Of a stretch of 64,000 nt of DNA, positions 1-8,879 are shown piece after piece. The notes beneath the pieces were generated by a model. The model saw only the letters and a list, made by a program, of their open reading frames with translations, had not been told where the DNA came from and made no database searches. How positions within the stretch are numbered: position 1 is the stretch's first letter; each line of letters begins with the position of its first letter. The position numbers and the translations under genes were made by a program. Origin of the DNA: Candidatus Palauibacter poriticola (GTDB taxonomy: Bacteria > Gemmatimonadota > Gemmatimonadetes > Palauibacterales > Palauibacteraceae); NCBI GenBank assembly GCA_012270965.1, contig JAAXHJ010000023.1, forward strand, positions 79,462-143,461, written 5' to 3'.

Positions 1-272
1 GCTCTCAGTCGCTTCCCAGCCGGTTCCGATCCGCAGCCAACTCTTGCCTCCCCCGAACGGCCCCCGGGAGCGCGCCCGAGCGCTTCATCGGCGGCATTGA
101 GCCAGGAACGCAGCCACGCTTTCGGGTCCTCCAGGGCGTCCGCACCCTCGTCCTCGCTCGGCCAGCCCCGATAGAGTTGCGTCGTCACCTCGCGAATCGT
201 AAGCCCTCGCAGGGCCGCCTCCGACTTGACCTGCCGGTGGAGATCATCCGGAATATCGATGGTCGCTCTCAT
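1..272 (-). CDS. Ribbon-helix-helix antitoxin-like protein, 3' end beyond window
   Basis: Reading leftwards from an ATG at 272, the frame stays open to the window edge (90 codons). The first 35 residues read MRATIDIPDDLHRQVKSEAA and continue with LRGLTIREVTTQLYRGW. This is the short beta-strand and two-helix pattern of RHH antitoxins of the VapB/Arc type, which bind DNA as dimers and repress their own operon. After the fold comes an acidic, Trp-containing tail (GWPSEDEGADALEDPKAW) of the kind that normally wraps a toxin. A PIN-type toxin would be expected downstream, outside the window, so the partner cannot be judged. The family call rests on the N-terminal pattern only; a stand-alone RHH regulator is the alternative. 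Confidence 0.6.
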   Translation of the reverse strand, partial: MRATIDIPDDLHRQVKSEAALRGLTIREVTTQLYRGWPSEDEGADALEDPKAWLRSWLNAADEALGRAPGGRSGEARVGCGSEPAGKRLR

Positions 273-487
273 GGCGCCACGATAGCCGTATCGCCGTATC
301 CCCTCAACGTGACTCGCTGTTGCCACCGTCGGCTGATCGCGTTGCGTAGGCACCGGTCTCCCCCGCCTGCGGAGGTAGCCCGGGCAGAGCAAGTTCCGCC
401 TCTACGGACAGTCCCCGGACGAATACGTGCGTAAGAGGCACCGCCGCGTCCACAAGGAATACGAGAAGGGGAACTGGGGCCCGAAAC

Positions 488-512
488 AACCTGTGCAAAT
501 CTTGCACAGGTT
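488..512. promoter_or_regulatory. Perfect 11-bp inverted repeat, operator-like, in a 341-bp gap
   Basis: The arms AACCTGTGCAA and TTGCACAGGTT are exact reverse complements separated by ATC. A 25-bp palindrome of this exactness in GC-rich DNA suggests a dimeric repressor site or a short hairpin. It lies about 215 bp upstream of the minus-strand RHH gene and beyond the 3' end of the DUF5107 gene. No other gene is evident between 273 and 613. A protein-like stretch at about 379-530 on the plus strand lacks a convincing start and is discussed as a finding. Confidence 0.45.
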
Positions 513-613
513 CGATCCGAAGGCGGGGGCCCGGTCGCGCGAGACGTCAAGTCAAGCAAGCGATTTCAACCTTGACCTTCATTCCGAAACCGACCGCGCG
601 CATGTGCCGGTTG

Positions 614-3600
614 CTAATGGGTGCCAGCCGCGGCGAGCGTGCGGCGTAGGAGGGTTCGCTCGATGGCTGCGGTCGGGGAGGTCGCGTTGGCGAGGGAATC
701 GGCGCGGGCCCGCAGCGAGGCGTCGCCTGCGGCCCCCGGCGCGGCCCCGGCCCCGGAGTCTCCCGACAGCGTGCCGAGAAGAAACCGGACCAGGCGCTCG
801 TCGGGGTTGAAGGGACGGCCTTGGCCGAGTGATTCCGGCCACAGGAGCGCGGCCTCCAAGTGACTGCGGGCGGCCGCGCGGTTCCCGGCTTCGAGTTCGT
901 CCAGCGCGGCTCCGACGTGCGCGAACTCGTATAGCCGGTGAGCCTCGCCGGCGTTCTCCGACGGTAGGACGCGGGTGTTGTCGAGGATCTGGATCGCGTC
1001 GCGATGATCGCCCGCTTGGATGAGCGCCCGAACGTGAAGGAGGTCGAGGTTGAAGTCGTCCGGGAAGCGTTCCCGTCCCTGGCCGGACGCCTCGAGCGCC
1101 TCCGCCCAGCGTCCCGCTTCCTGCAGGTGCCGGACGAGGGAGACGTGGAGGAGACGGCTATCGGGATCCACCTCGACCGCGCGCCGGAAATCGGACCCCG
1201 GGTCGCCGCCCATGGCCCCCGCGAGGTGCGCGCGCGCCGCGTAGGCGGGTCCGTAGTCGGGTTCGTCACCGAGGGACGCCAAAACTCCCGCGGCCTCGGC
1301 GTCGCGGTCGAGCGCCCACAGGTTGAGGCCGAGCAGATAGCGCCAAGCCCAGTGCGGGTGTTCGGCGGCGGCCCATTGCAGGACCGGCAGGGTTTCGGGG
1401 CGGTAGGGGAAGGCGAAGTCGGGGTCGGCCCCGGTCCTCGGCATGCGGCCGTCCTCCGTGAGAAAGGCGAGCCACGCCGTCGCTACGGGGCCGGCCCCCA
1501 CTTCGTCTGCCAACTCGAGCAGGCGGACGGCATCGTTCGTAAGCCCCCGGTTCGCGTAGCCTACCGCAAGTTCGAGCAACGTCTGGTCCGGATACTCGCT
1601 CCGCATCGACGCGGCGAGGTGCCCAGCGTCGGCCCCGCCCGCGGCTGCTTCAGTCGCGGCTGCTTCGCTCGCGGTGCCTCGGCCCGCGGCTGCTTCAGTC
1701 GCGGAGCCCTCGGTGCGCGCCTCGAGATAGCGCTCGGCCAGCACGAAGTGGTTGAGGGGGTCAAGTTCGAGCAGCTCCGCCCGCACCCGCTCGGCGCCGG
1801 TCTCGTCCCCCTCCAGACGCGCCGCGATGGCCAGCACCTCGCGCGCCGGAACGCTGACTCGATCATGGTCGAGCGCGAGTCCGGCGTGGCGGCGCGCCTC
1901 GGCCAAGTCCCCTGCGTCGAGCGCCAACTCGGCCAGCCGGACGCGCGCCGCGGCCCGGAAGGCCACGGAACGGGCGGCCCAGCCGAATGCGTCGTACGCG
2001 TCGGCATGGCGCCCCAAGGCGTGGTACAGGTTGCCCGCGAGGAAGTTGGCCTCGGGATCGTAGGTGTCGAGCTGGAGCGCGCGCCGGGCGTGGGCGAGGC
2101 CCTCCTCGTGGCGGGCCGACCTCAACGCCAGCCCGCCCAGACCCAACAGGGCCGCCCGGTTCCACGGCTCCGCCTCGAGCACTCGTTCGTAGAGCGTCCG
2201 CGCTTCGGCGTAGCGGCGGCCCCGCGCCAGCTCCCGCGCCTCGAACAGGAGGCGATCGGTTTCCGGCAGGTCGTCCCACGCCTCGGAGTTTGTCGCAAAC
2301 GGCCGCGACACCGAGGGCTCGCCACCGAATCCGCACACGCCAGCGAGACCGGGCCCTTCATCGTTCGAGCAGGCCTCCAGACCGATCCCCGGCACCGAGA
2401 CGCGCCACGGATGCTCGGGTGCGATGTCGAACTCCACGGCCACGGGTTCGAGGGGTTCGAGCGCCACATGCCGCGCGCCGACGGGAGAGTCGCCGGACCA
2501 CACCCTCACGGTGTCGGCCGCGGTCCCGAACGCCTGGACGACCACTCGCAGGCGGTCGTCCTCTCGTTCGACGTGCATGGCACCGAGAGGCGAGGCATCG
2601 GTGAGGCCGCCGGTCCCTTCCAGCGGGAACCACCACTCGGTCCAGCGGCTGGCCGAGAGGGGGTCGAACCCACCGTGCGAGATGGGGTTGCGGTGCGTTC
2701 CGGGCGAATACTGCACGTGCAGCCGCCCGGCTTGGAACTCGACGTACTGTCCGTCGGCGTCCGTGAGCAGGTCCTCCCAAATGCCGCCCGCGCGGGAGAG
2801 CGCCCACAGCCACATCTTGCGCCCCGGCATTTCCTCGTGAGGGGCCCAATGTCCCCAGCCGTAGTCCTCGTCGTGATAGTAGCCGCCGAAGAAGTCGTTG
2901 AACGCTCCCACGACGTGGTAGGACTTGTGGCCCCCGAAAGCGTTATTTCGGTACCGGGGAAGGAAGCGTCCCTCCTCGTCCTCGGGCCACGGGCGCTCGC
3001 GGCCGGAGTGCTCCAGATAAGCGCTGCCCGGCACAAACAACTCCAAGTCATCCTGCGCGAAAGCCGCGGCCGTCATCCAGTTGTAGTAGGGCTGCTCCAG
3101 CGGGGTCGGGTTGTACCACAGAACGCGCGTCTCGAAGGCGGCCCGGTCCGGGGGGAGGCGGATCTCGACCCGCCACGGGGTGCGCGCCGGGAGGTCGGTG
3201 GCGCCGACGATCGTGCTAACGCTCCCGTCCGCGTTCTCTCGCACCAGGTAATCGACCGGCGTGGCGGTGGCCGGCGTGTGGCCGATGACGCCGAAGTTGA
3301 ACTCGAGGCCGCCCGAGGTCCACGGCCCGCGCAGCGCGATGTCGCGGAACTTCATCACCTCGTTCCGATAGATGAACTCGTGGCCCGTCTCCTTGACCAC
3401 GGCCCCCCACACCTTGCCGCCCACTTCGGGAAGGACGAAGACCTCGATGAGGTCGTTCTCCATCCTCACGACCTTCCACTCCCGGGGCTCCGACGTGGCG
3501 GCGTATCCCTCGAACGTGTGGTAGGGATACAGCCGGCGGTCGGTGGCGAGCACCGGCACGGGGTTCGGGTCCGAGAACGGGTACGTGTCGAGGGTGCGCA

Positions 3601-3724
3601 CCTCCTCCGCGATGCGCGCTCGGGATCCGGGATCCGCGCACGAAGCTGCGGTCAGCGCGGAGCTTAGGATGGCCGCGTTCAGAAGACCGCGCTGGAGCGG
3701 CTTAAGGACGGAGACCGACGGCAC
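614..3724 (-). CDS. DUF5107-domain, tetratricopeptide lipoprotein
   Basis: 1036 residues. The N-terminus is a lipoprotein signal ending in TAASC (Cys29), so the protein should be anchored in the envelope. Residues about 40-430 match the DUF5107 pattern, a mutarotase-like beta-sandwich seen in proteins of glycan loci; WKVVRMENDLIEVFVLPEVG and the following GGKVWGAV stretch are its most recognisable part. Residues about 500-720 and 800-1010 are TPR-type helical repeats. Between them lies a Glu/Ala-rich degenerate repeat (nt about 1630-1715). The start is the ATG directly before the signal. It lies 6 bp downstream of the HicB-like gene and ends the sugar-locus run, which suggests glycan binding or hydrolysis at the cell surface. 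No catalytic residues can be assigned. Confidence 0.8.
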   Translation of the reverse strand: MPSVSVLKPLQRGLLNAAILSSALTAASCADPGSRARIAEEVRTLDTYPFSDPNPVPVLATDRRLYPYHTFEGYAATSEPREWKVVRMENDLIEVFVLPEVGGKVWGAVVKETGHEFIYRNEVMKFRDIALRGPWTSGGLEFNFGVIGHTPATATPVDYLVRENADGSVSTIVGATDLPARTPWRVEIRLPPDRAAFETRVLWYNPTPLEQPYYNWMTAAAFAQDDLELFVPGSAYLEHSGRERPWPEDEEGRFLPRYRNNAFGGHKSYHVVGAFNDFFGGYYHDEDYGWGHWAPHEEMPGRKMWLWALSRAGGIWEDLLTDADGQYVEFQAGRLHVQYSPGTHRNPISHGGFDPLSASRWTEWWFPLEGTGGLTDASPLGAMHVEREDDRLRVVVQAFGTAADTVRVWSGDSPVGARHVALEPLEPVAVEFDIAPEHPWRVSVPGIGLEACSNDEGPGLAGVCGFGGEPSVSRPFATNSEAWDDLPETDRLLFEARELARGRRYAEARTLYERVLEAEPWNRAALLGLGGLALRSARHEEGLAHARRALQLDTYDPEANFLAGNLYHALGRHADAYDAFGWAARSVAFRAAARVRLAELALDAGDLAEARRHAGLALDHDRVSVPAREVLAIAARLEGDETGAERVRAELLELDPLNHFVLAERYLEARTEGSATEAAAGRGTASEAAATEAAAGGADAGHLAASMRSEYPDQTLLELAVGYANRGLTNDAVRLLELADEVGAGPVATAWLAFLTEDGRMPRTGADPDFAFPYRPETLPVLQWAAAEHPHWAWRYLLGLNLWALDRDAEAAGVLASLGDEPDYGPAYAARAHLAGAMGGDPGSDFRRAVEVDPDSRLLHVSLVRHLQEAGRWAEALEASGQGRERFPDDFNLDLLHVRALIQAGDHRDAIQILDNTRVLPSENAGEAHRLYEFAHVGAALDELEAGNRAAARSHLEAALLWPESLGQGRPFNPDERLVRFLLGTLSGDSGAGAAPGAAGDASLRARADSLANATSPTAAIERTLLRRTLAAAGTH

Positions 3725-3730
3725 CCGAAT

Positions 3731-3940
3731 CTACGCCAGGACGACGGTCTGGGTGCCGACGTACTCGCCAACGAGTGCGGGCGTCCTCTCCTCGCGAAGC
3801 ATGGCGATCACTTTCTTGAGATTCCAGTTGAGTTCCTCAAGGGTCTCGCCTTGGCTGTGCGCACCTTTGAAACCCGGCACGTAGCCCACGTACAGGCCCG
3901 TGTCGGGGCAGCGCTCAACGACGGGAGTGTACGTTTGCAT
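3731..3940 (-). CDS. HicB-like antitoxin, no HicA partner
   Basis: 69 residues from ATG 3940, chosen because MQTYTPVVERCPDTGLYVGY is the usual N-terminus of small HicB-like proteins. The frame is open further upstream, but that part looks like non-coding DNA. The core (strand, strand, then ETLEELNWNLKKVIAMLREE helix) is the partial RNase H-like HicB fold, without the C-terminal DNA-binding extension of full HicB. A HicA toxin (about 60-80 residues, dsRBD-like with a catalytic His) is absent on either side: upstream is the galactokinase fusion and 6 bp downstream is the DUF5107 gene. It may be an orphan, or co-opted in the local operon. Confidence 0.75.
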   Translation of the reverse strand: MQTYTPVVERCPDTGLYVGYVPGFKGAHSQGETLEELNWNLKKVIAMLREERTPALVGEYVGTQTVVLA

Positions 3941-4030
3941 CGACAACACCCTGTCTTCGTCCACCCGTACCATTCTACCCACCGCCGGTCGGGACGGCCA
4001 ACGGCGCACCGCCAACCATCGAACCAACGT

Positions 4031-6250
4031 TTACGACGTCACGGTGGCTCCGTTGGACGGCGTGGCAACGAACGGCAAGCGGTCGCCAACGACTCCCCGG
4101 GGCGCATAGAACCGATCGCGGAGGGCGGCGATCACGCCGTCCGACACGCTCGCCCGGCAGAGGGCGATCGCGGAGCCGCCGAACCCCGCACCGGTGAGCC
4201 GCGCCCCCGCCGCGCCCGCGTCGAGGGCCACGTCCACGATCTCGTCGAGTGCCGCCGTGCTCACGCCGAAGTCATCGCGCAGGCTGGCGTGCGAGGCGTT
4301 CATCAGCCGGCCGAAGGCGGCCATGTCCGCCCGGCGCAGCGCGGCCTCGGCTTCGGTCACGCGCCGTCCCTCCCTCGCCACATGACGAAAGCGCCGCCAC
4401 AGCGTGGGGGGCAGTGCCCGGCGCGCCCTCTCCATGACGGATGCGAACTCGGCCTCGTCGGCGTCGACCACCTCCAGCCAGGAGGCACGGCCCAGCCGCT
4501 CGATCGCCTCGGTGCACTGGGACCGACGCGTGTTGTAGGCCTCGCGCGCCGCTCCGGCCTTCTCGGCGCGCGCCAGCGACGAGGCGACGACCCAGCGCCA
4601 GCCCTCCGGCACCGGCACGATCGTCACGCGCAGGGGGTCGAAATCGATCCGCAACGCATGACCCTTCGCCCCGCAGAGAGATGCCGCCTGGTCCATCCCG
4701 CCGCCCCGCACGCCGACGAATCGCTCGGCGCGGGCCAGCAGCGCGGCGAGTTCCAGCGCGTCCACCTCCATCTCGTTCGCGTGCAGCAGAGCCAGCGCCG
4801 ACGCCACCACGAGGGCGGATGAGGAAGACAGCCCCTCCGCCACCGGCACGGTGCCGGCGACCGTGCCCCCGATGCCGCGCTTCAGTTCCACGCCGTGGTC
4901 CAGCAACCCCCGGGCGGCGGCCCGCACGTAGTTCGACCAGTGGCCTTGGGGCGCGGGCTCGATCGGCCGGTCCAGGCGGAAGGCGAAGGGGCCGTGCGCG
5001 GCAGCGCCGTCGAGTTCCACCGCGGGCTCGCGCAGCACTTCGAATGTGAAGCGGACATCCCGGTCAAGCGCCATCGGCAACACGGGGAGGCCGTTGTAGT
5101 CGATGTGCTCGCCGATCAGGTTGATGCGCCCGGGTGCCGTCGCGACCCCTCGGGAAGGGGCCCGTGATCGACGGCCGTGCGGGGTCTCCGTGCGGCGGCG
5201 CACCGAGGCCGGACCCACGGAGCGCGTCCACAGGTCGGCGGGGTAGACCCCGGCCTCGGTCAATTCCCGAAGCGAGGCCGCCACCTCCGCGCGGTCACCG
5301 GGAAAGGTGATGCCCATCCAGCCCTCTTCCGTCGGCAGGAGCCCGCAGCGCATCCGTCCGTCCTCGACAAGGTCGCTCACGGTTTCGGAGAGATAGAACT
5401 CTTCGTCGTCACCGGGGTCGCCGGCGATAAAGGCGCGGAAGCGTTCCGCCAACAGCGGCAGAACTTCGGGATAGAACCCCCAAAGACCCAGGCACGCCTG
5501 GCTGTCCGCGCCGACGCGGAGCGGCATTCCGGCGGCGGTGCGTCCGACGACGGCGGACGCGGCGGCCGTGCTTTCGGGACCGGCGGCGTGCCCCGCGACG
5601 GCTGGCCGGGCACCGGTGGACTTGGCACCGGACATCGGGCGCGGCACATGACGCTCAAGGTGCAGGTCCAAGCCCTCGGTCATGCGGCGCAGCGTGCCGT
5701 CCGACTGCACTTCGCAGAGGCCCCTCGACACGCCGCCGGAGCCGGACAGCGTGTCGGCCAGGGGATAGGTGACGGTGAGGGCCCGGACCTCCGGGGGAGG
5801 GGCCGCGAGGGCGCGCGTCAGGTTCTCGTACGCGGCGCGCCCGTAGAAGTCGTCCGCGTTGCAGACCGCGAACGGACCACGGCGGGGCAGGGCGGCCGCG
5901 GCGGCCAGCACCGCGAATCCCGTGCCCCACGGCCGAACCCGCCCGGATGGAGGGAGCGGCACGAGGTCGGCGTGCGCGAGGCGCTGGCAGGCGAAGGAGA
6001 GCCCGACCCCCGCCGTCCGCAGGGGAGCCAGCCGTGCCTCGAACTCGTCTCTTTGACTCTCCCGCACCACGAGCACGAAGCGCGGGAAGCCCGCCCGCAT
6101 GGCGTCGTACACGGCGTATTCGAGCAGAGATGCGCCGCCCGGCCCCACGGGTTCGAGCTGCTTGGCGCGGCCGAACCGGGTGGACCGCCCGGCGGCGAGG
6201 ATCACCAGCGTCGGCCGCTCCGGCCTAGCGGCCGGCTCCGCGCCCCTCAT
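4031..6250 (-). CDS. Sugar nucleotidyltransferase-galactokinase fusion
   Basis: 739 residues with two enzyme halves. Residues about 12-340 are a nucleotidyltransferase: LVILAAGRSTRFGRAKQLEP carries the G-x-G-x-R and Lys signature, and CNADDFYG is the metal-binding region. Residues about 370-735 are a GHMP kinase of the galactokinase type: GRINLIGEHIDYN, the ATP loop EGLSSSSALVVAS, GGGMDQAAS, and LTGAGFGGSAIAL near the end. The product should phosphorylate a hexose at C1 and then couple it to a nucleotide, like the fucokinase/GDP-fucose pyrophosphorylase (FKP) fusion but built from different families. An Ala/Gly-rich linker (about residues 197-245) interrupts the first half. It starts 4 bp after the GH63-like gene. 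The sugar and nucleotide are unknown. Confidence 0.85.
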   Translation of the reverse strand: MRGAEPAARPERPTLVILAAGRSTRFGRAKQLEPVGPGGASLLEYAVYDAMRAGFPRFVLVVRESQRDEFEARLAPLRTAGVGLSFACQRLAHADLVPLPPSGRVRPWGTGFAVLAAAAALPRRGPFAVCNADDFYGRAAYENLTRALAAPPPEVRALTVTYPLADTLSGSGGVSRGLCEVQSDGTLRRMTEGLDLHLERHVPRPMSGAKSTGARPAVAGHAAGPESTAAASAVVGRTAAGMPLRVGADSQACLGLWGFYPEVLPLLAERFRAFIAGDPGDDEEFYLSETVSDLVEDGRMRCGLLPTEEGWMGITFPGDRAEVAASLRELTEAGVYPADLWTRSVGPASVRRRTETPHGRRSRAPSRGVATAPGRINLIGEHIDYNGLPVLPMALDRDVRFTFEVLREPAVELDGAAAHGPFAFRLDRPIEPAPQGHWSNYVRAAARGLLDHGVELKRGIGGTVAGTVPVAEGLSSSSALVVASALALLHANEMEVDALELAALLARAERFVGVRGGGMDQAASLCGAKGHALRIDFDPLRVTIVPVPEGWRWVVASSLARAEKAGAAREAYNTRRSQCTEAIERLGRASWLEVVDADEAEFASVMERARRALPPTLWRRFRHVAREGRRVTEAEAALRRADMAAFGRLMNASHASLRDDFGVSTAALDEIVDVALDAGAAGARLTGAGFGGSAIALCRASVSDGVIAALRDRFYAPRGVVGDRLPFVATPSNGATVTS

Positions 6251-6254
6251 CGCC

Positions 6255-8354
6255 TCACCGCGACAGCTCGACCGTCCGCGCTTCGCCCGCGACCCGGAGC
6301 CCCTCGATGCCGGACCGCGCGGCGGCGCCGGAGCCGACGAACGCGGGCAGGCGGGAGCCCGTGCGCACTCCGCGCCACGGACAGGCGTCGACGAATTCCT
6401 CGATCGCGCCCAGCGCGAACAGCGGCCCCCAGCTCTGGAACCGATGCCCCCTCCCCCGCCCGCTGCGCGCGTCGAAGTTCTCGCGGCAGAACCCGGTGCG
6501 GCGCTGGTCCGCCAGGAACATGAGCGCCCCCTTCCACGCCAGCTGGCCGGCGAGTTCGTCGAAGCCGTAGCGCCGCAGTCCCTGCAGCACGAGGTAGTTC
6601 ATCGGCGGCCAGATGGAGCCCCGCCAGTATTGCTGGTCGTCGAACGCGGGGTCGTCGCGCGAGATCGTGGGCAGCACCCACTCTCCCCAGAAGCGTGCGG
6701 GGTCGCGCAGCACGGAAACCATGCGGCGCGCCCGCCGAACCGACGGCACGCCCGCGATCAGGGGAAGAAAGTTCGACGCCGCCACGCGCGGAGAGCGGCC
6801 CCCGGGCAGTTCGTCCAGATAGAGCCCGGCGCTCTCGGACCACAGCACCCGGTTCATCGTCTCGATGAGGCGGCCGCGCTCGGCCTCCAACCGATCCGCT
6901 GCCGACGGGTCGCCGAGAATGCGGGCGATCCGCCCCAGGCACTCCAGATCCAGAGCGCGGTAGCTGCACAGATCGACGGCGGACATCGCGAGGACTTCCC
7001 GTCGGGGATCCCATTCCACGTCGTCCCACAGCGGGAGGTCGTCCTGGCCCGATTCCCACGCCGCCAGCTGGTGGCCGCTCGCGCCGGCCTCCCACTTCGG
7101 AACCCGCTCGCGCGACGGTACCAGCGCCGCATCCGAACCCCACGCGAACAGTCCCGGCGTGAGACCCTCGCGGCGCGGCCGTCCACCCTTGTCGGCCACC
7201 CACCAGTCGCTCCACTCGCGAAGTCCGGGCCACGCGGCGGCCAGTGCTTCCGCATCGGGGCAGGCAAGATGCAGCTTCAGCGCCGCGAACGACCCGACCG
7301 GGGGCTGCGAGCGGTCGGGCGTGCCCCCGCGCCGGCTCCTCCAGTTGGGCACGTTTCCATTCGGGTAGCGCGACTCGATCCCGGCGAGGAGAACGTCCCA
7401 GGCTGGGCGCCCCGACACGGTGGCGAGCGCGAGCGCGTTGAAGAACGAATCCCACCCGAACACCGTCCAATCATCGGGAGCCGGCCCGCCCTCCCGCGCG
7501 CCATTTTCCGGTGCGCCCTCCTGCGGTGCGCCGTCCCTCGGCCTCGGGAAGATCCAGCGGCGCCCGGCCGGCGCGTAGAGGCGGCCGGTCTCCGGCTGGA
7601 GGAGGACGGTCCAGATCAGATGGTCCGTGACGGCCTCCACCAGTCCCTCCGCGGCCCCCGACGAGCGCGGACGGCGGCGGTCCCAGTCCGCGCGCGCATC
7701 GTCGATCCAGCGGTCCAGCCCGGGGAGAAGTCGCTGGGCGCGGTCAAGCGCGACTGCGGATCGAGACCCCGCGCCCCCGGGCTCCCAAGCAACGACGCCC
7801 GCCGCGCGGTCCCCCGCCCGAGGCCCGAAGGCGGCGGCGATCTCCGCGCCTCCCAGCGTGGCCTGCCAGCCGTCGGACGCTTCCTCCCACCGTCCCGTCC
7901 ACCCCCACGGATCATCCCCCACCAGCTCCACCCGGCCCGGCCCGTGCGCCACCGCCCGCAGCGCCACGGCATCCCCGCGGCGCGACCACTCCCATACGAG
8001 CGTGCCCTCCCGGGGGCGGGAATCCGGCGACGGCTCGGCGGCGGCGTCGAACTCCATGCGCGCGTAGGATCCATCCGGCGCGTGGGGACCGACGCGGGAG
8101 ACCATCCAGTACCAATCCTCCAACTCCCGTCGCCGCCCGCCGGGCGGAGTGAAGACCAGGCGCAGGCCGATCCCGTCGTTGAGTCCGGCCGCGAACACGA
8201 GCCCTCCCCAGCGGCGCGCCTCAAGGGCCCCGACCCGCATCACGTTGAAGCTGCCTAAGTTCTCGGTTGGGAGGAATCCATGCCCTGCCAGTCTACGGCT
8301 GGCCGACCCACCCGGCGACGGCCAGAGCAAGAGGAGGACGAAGATCGACCCCAA
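6255..8354 (-). CDS. GH63/MGH1-like glycosidase, (alpha/alpha)6 barrel
   Basis: Up to 699 residues. The C-terminal two thirds contain the GH63-type blocks FGWDSFFNALALA, WESGQDDLPLWDD and QYWRGSIWPPMNYLVLQG; the first two contain the acidic positions expected for inverting catalysis. The family cleaves alpha-glucosides or mannosylglycerate-type substrates. A repeat-like insert rich in Gly, Ala and Glu (nt about 7477-7545) lies just before FGWDS. The start is uncertain: the longest frame uses TTG 8354 and gives a short hydrophobic leader, but its first 15 or so codons overlap the helicase remnant on the other strand. An ATG near 8240 (MRVGALEARRWGG) would give a cytoplasmic protein. The gene is followed 4 bp later by the kinase fusion. 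Confidence 0.8.
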   Translation of the reverse strand: MGSIFVLLLLWPSPGGSASRRLAGHGFLPTENLGSFNVMRVGALEARRWGGLVFAAGLNDGIGLRLVFTPPGGRRRELEDWYWMVSRVGPHAPDGSYARMEFDAAAEPSPDSRPREGTLVWEWSRRGDAVALRAVAHGPGRVELVGDDPWGWTGRWEEASDGWQATLGGAEIAAAFGPRAGDRAAGVVAWEPGGAGSRSAVALDRAQRLLPGLDRWIDDARADWDRRRPRSSGAAEGLVEAVTDHLIWTVLLQPETGRLYAPAGRRWIFPRPRDGAPQEGAPENGAREGGPAPDDWTVFGWDSFFNALALATVSGRPAWDVLLAGIESRYPNGNVPNWRSRRGGTPDRSQPPVGSFAALKLHLACPDAEALAAAWPGLREWSDWWVADKGGRPRREGLTPGLFAWGSDAALVPSRERVPKWEAGASGHQLAAWESGQDDLPLWDDVEWDPRREVLAMSAVDLCSYRALDLECLGRIARILGDPSAADRLEAERGRLIETMNRVLWSESAGLYLDELPGGRSPRVAASNFLPLIAGVPSVRRARRMVSVLRDPARFWGEWVLPTISRDDPAFDDQQYWRGSIWPPMNYLVLQGLRRYGFDELAGQLAWKGALMFLADQRRTGFCRENFDARSGRGRGHRFQSWGPLFALGAIEEFVDACPWRGVRTGSRLPAFVGSGAAARSGIEGLRVAGEARTVELSR

Positions 8355-8777
8355 GCGCCTGCGAGACCTGCGCCGAGACTACGATCTGCAGACGATTCAG
8401 CTCCCCGAAAGCTACCGCTGTCCGCCCGCGACTGTCTCGCTTGCGAACCGCCTGATCGGCCACAACATTGGCGAATTGCGGAGAAACGAATCCTGACGGT
8501 TCACGACCCTCAGCAGGCCTACGCCGGGGAGATCAAGTACAGCGTGTTCCCGTCTCCACCCGAAGAGGCGGAATTCGTGGGAAGTGACATCGGCGAGCGC
8601 GGGATGCCTCCGTCCGAGTGCGTTGTCCTCGGACGCACGACGCGCCTTGTCCGAGACGCGGCCAACTCGCTGCGGTCCGCCGGACATGACGCCTACGTGC
8701 GAGGAAATCGCGCTTGGAAGGGTCTGCACGACGAAATCGTTGCGGAATACGGTGCCGGGGTCGCGTCCCACGATTGA
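8341..8777 (+). pseudogene. UvrD/REP-type helicase remnant, frameshifted
   Basis: In one frame, 8341-8475 reads DPKRLRDLRRDYDLQTIQLP then ESYRCPPATVSLANRLIGHN, which is the motif IV region of superfamily 1 helicases. The frame then runs into a TGA at 8494-8496. From about 8472 the neighbouring frame continues the same protein (AEKRILTVHDPQQA, then GMPPSECVVLGRTTRLVRDA) to a TGA at 8775-8777. Both ends and all catalytic motifs except this segment are missing, so it cannot be functional. It sits between two minus-strand sugar operons and probably marks an old insertion or deletion. From 8778 to 8879 I see nothing. Confidence 0.75.
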
Positions 8778-8879
8778 CCCTTTGGTCCTGCGACGCCAAC
8801 GATCCTCGAACCGCGCGGCAGCCTCATACCGCGATAGCTTCGTCCTTGACGAGGTGGAGCGAAGCCCGGCGGGGCAAAG

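Noticed and set aside
1004-3667. Long plus-strand frame opposite the DUF5107 gene
   Set aside because: The opposite strand encodes a recognisable domain and lipobox; this one shows only biased composition.
3731-4030. HicA toxin near the HicB-like gene
   Set aside because: No short basic frame with the HicA His motif on either strand in the 90-bp gap or beyond.
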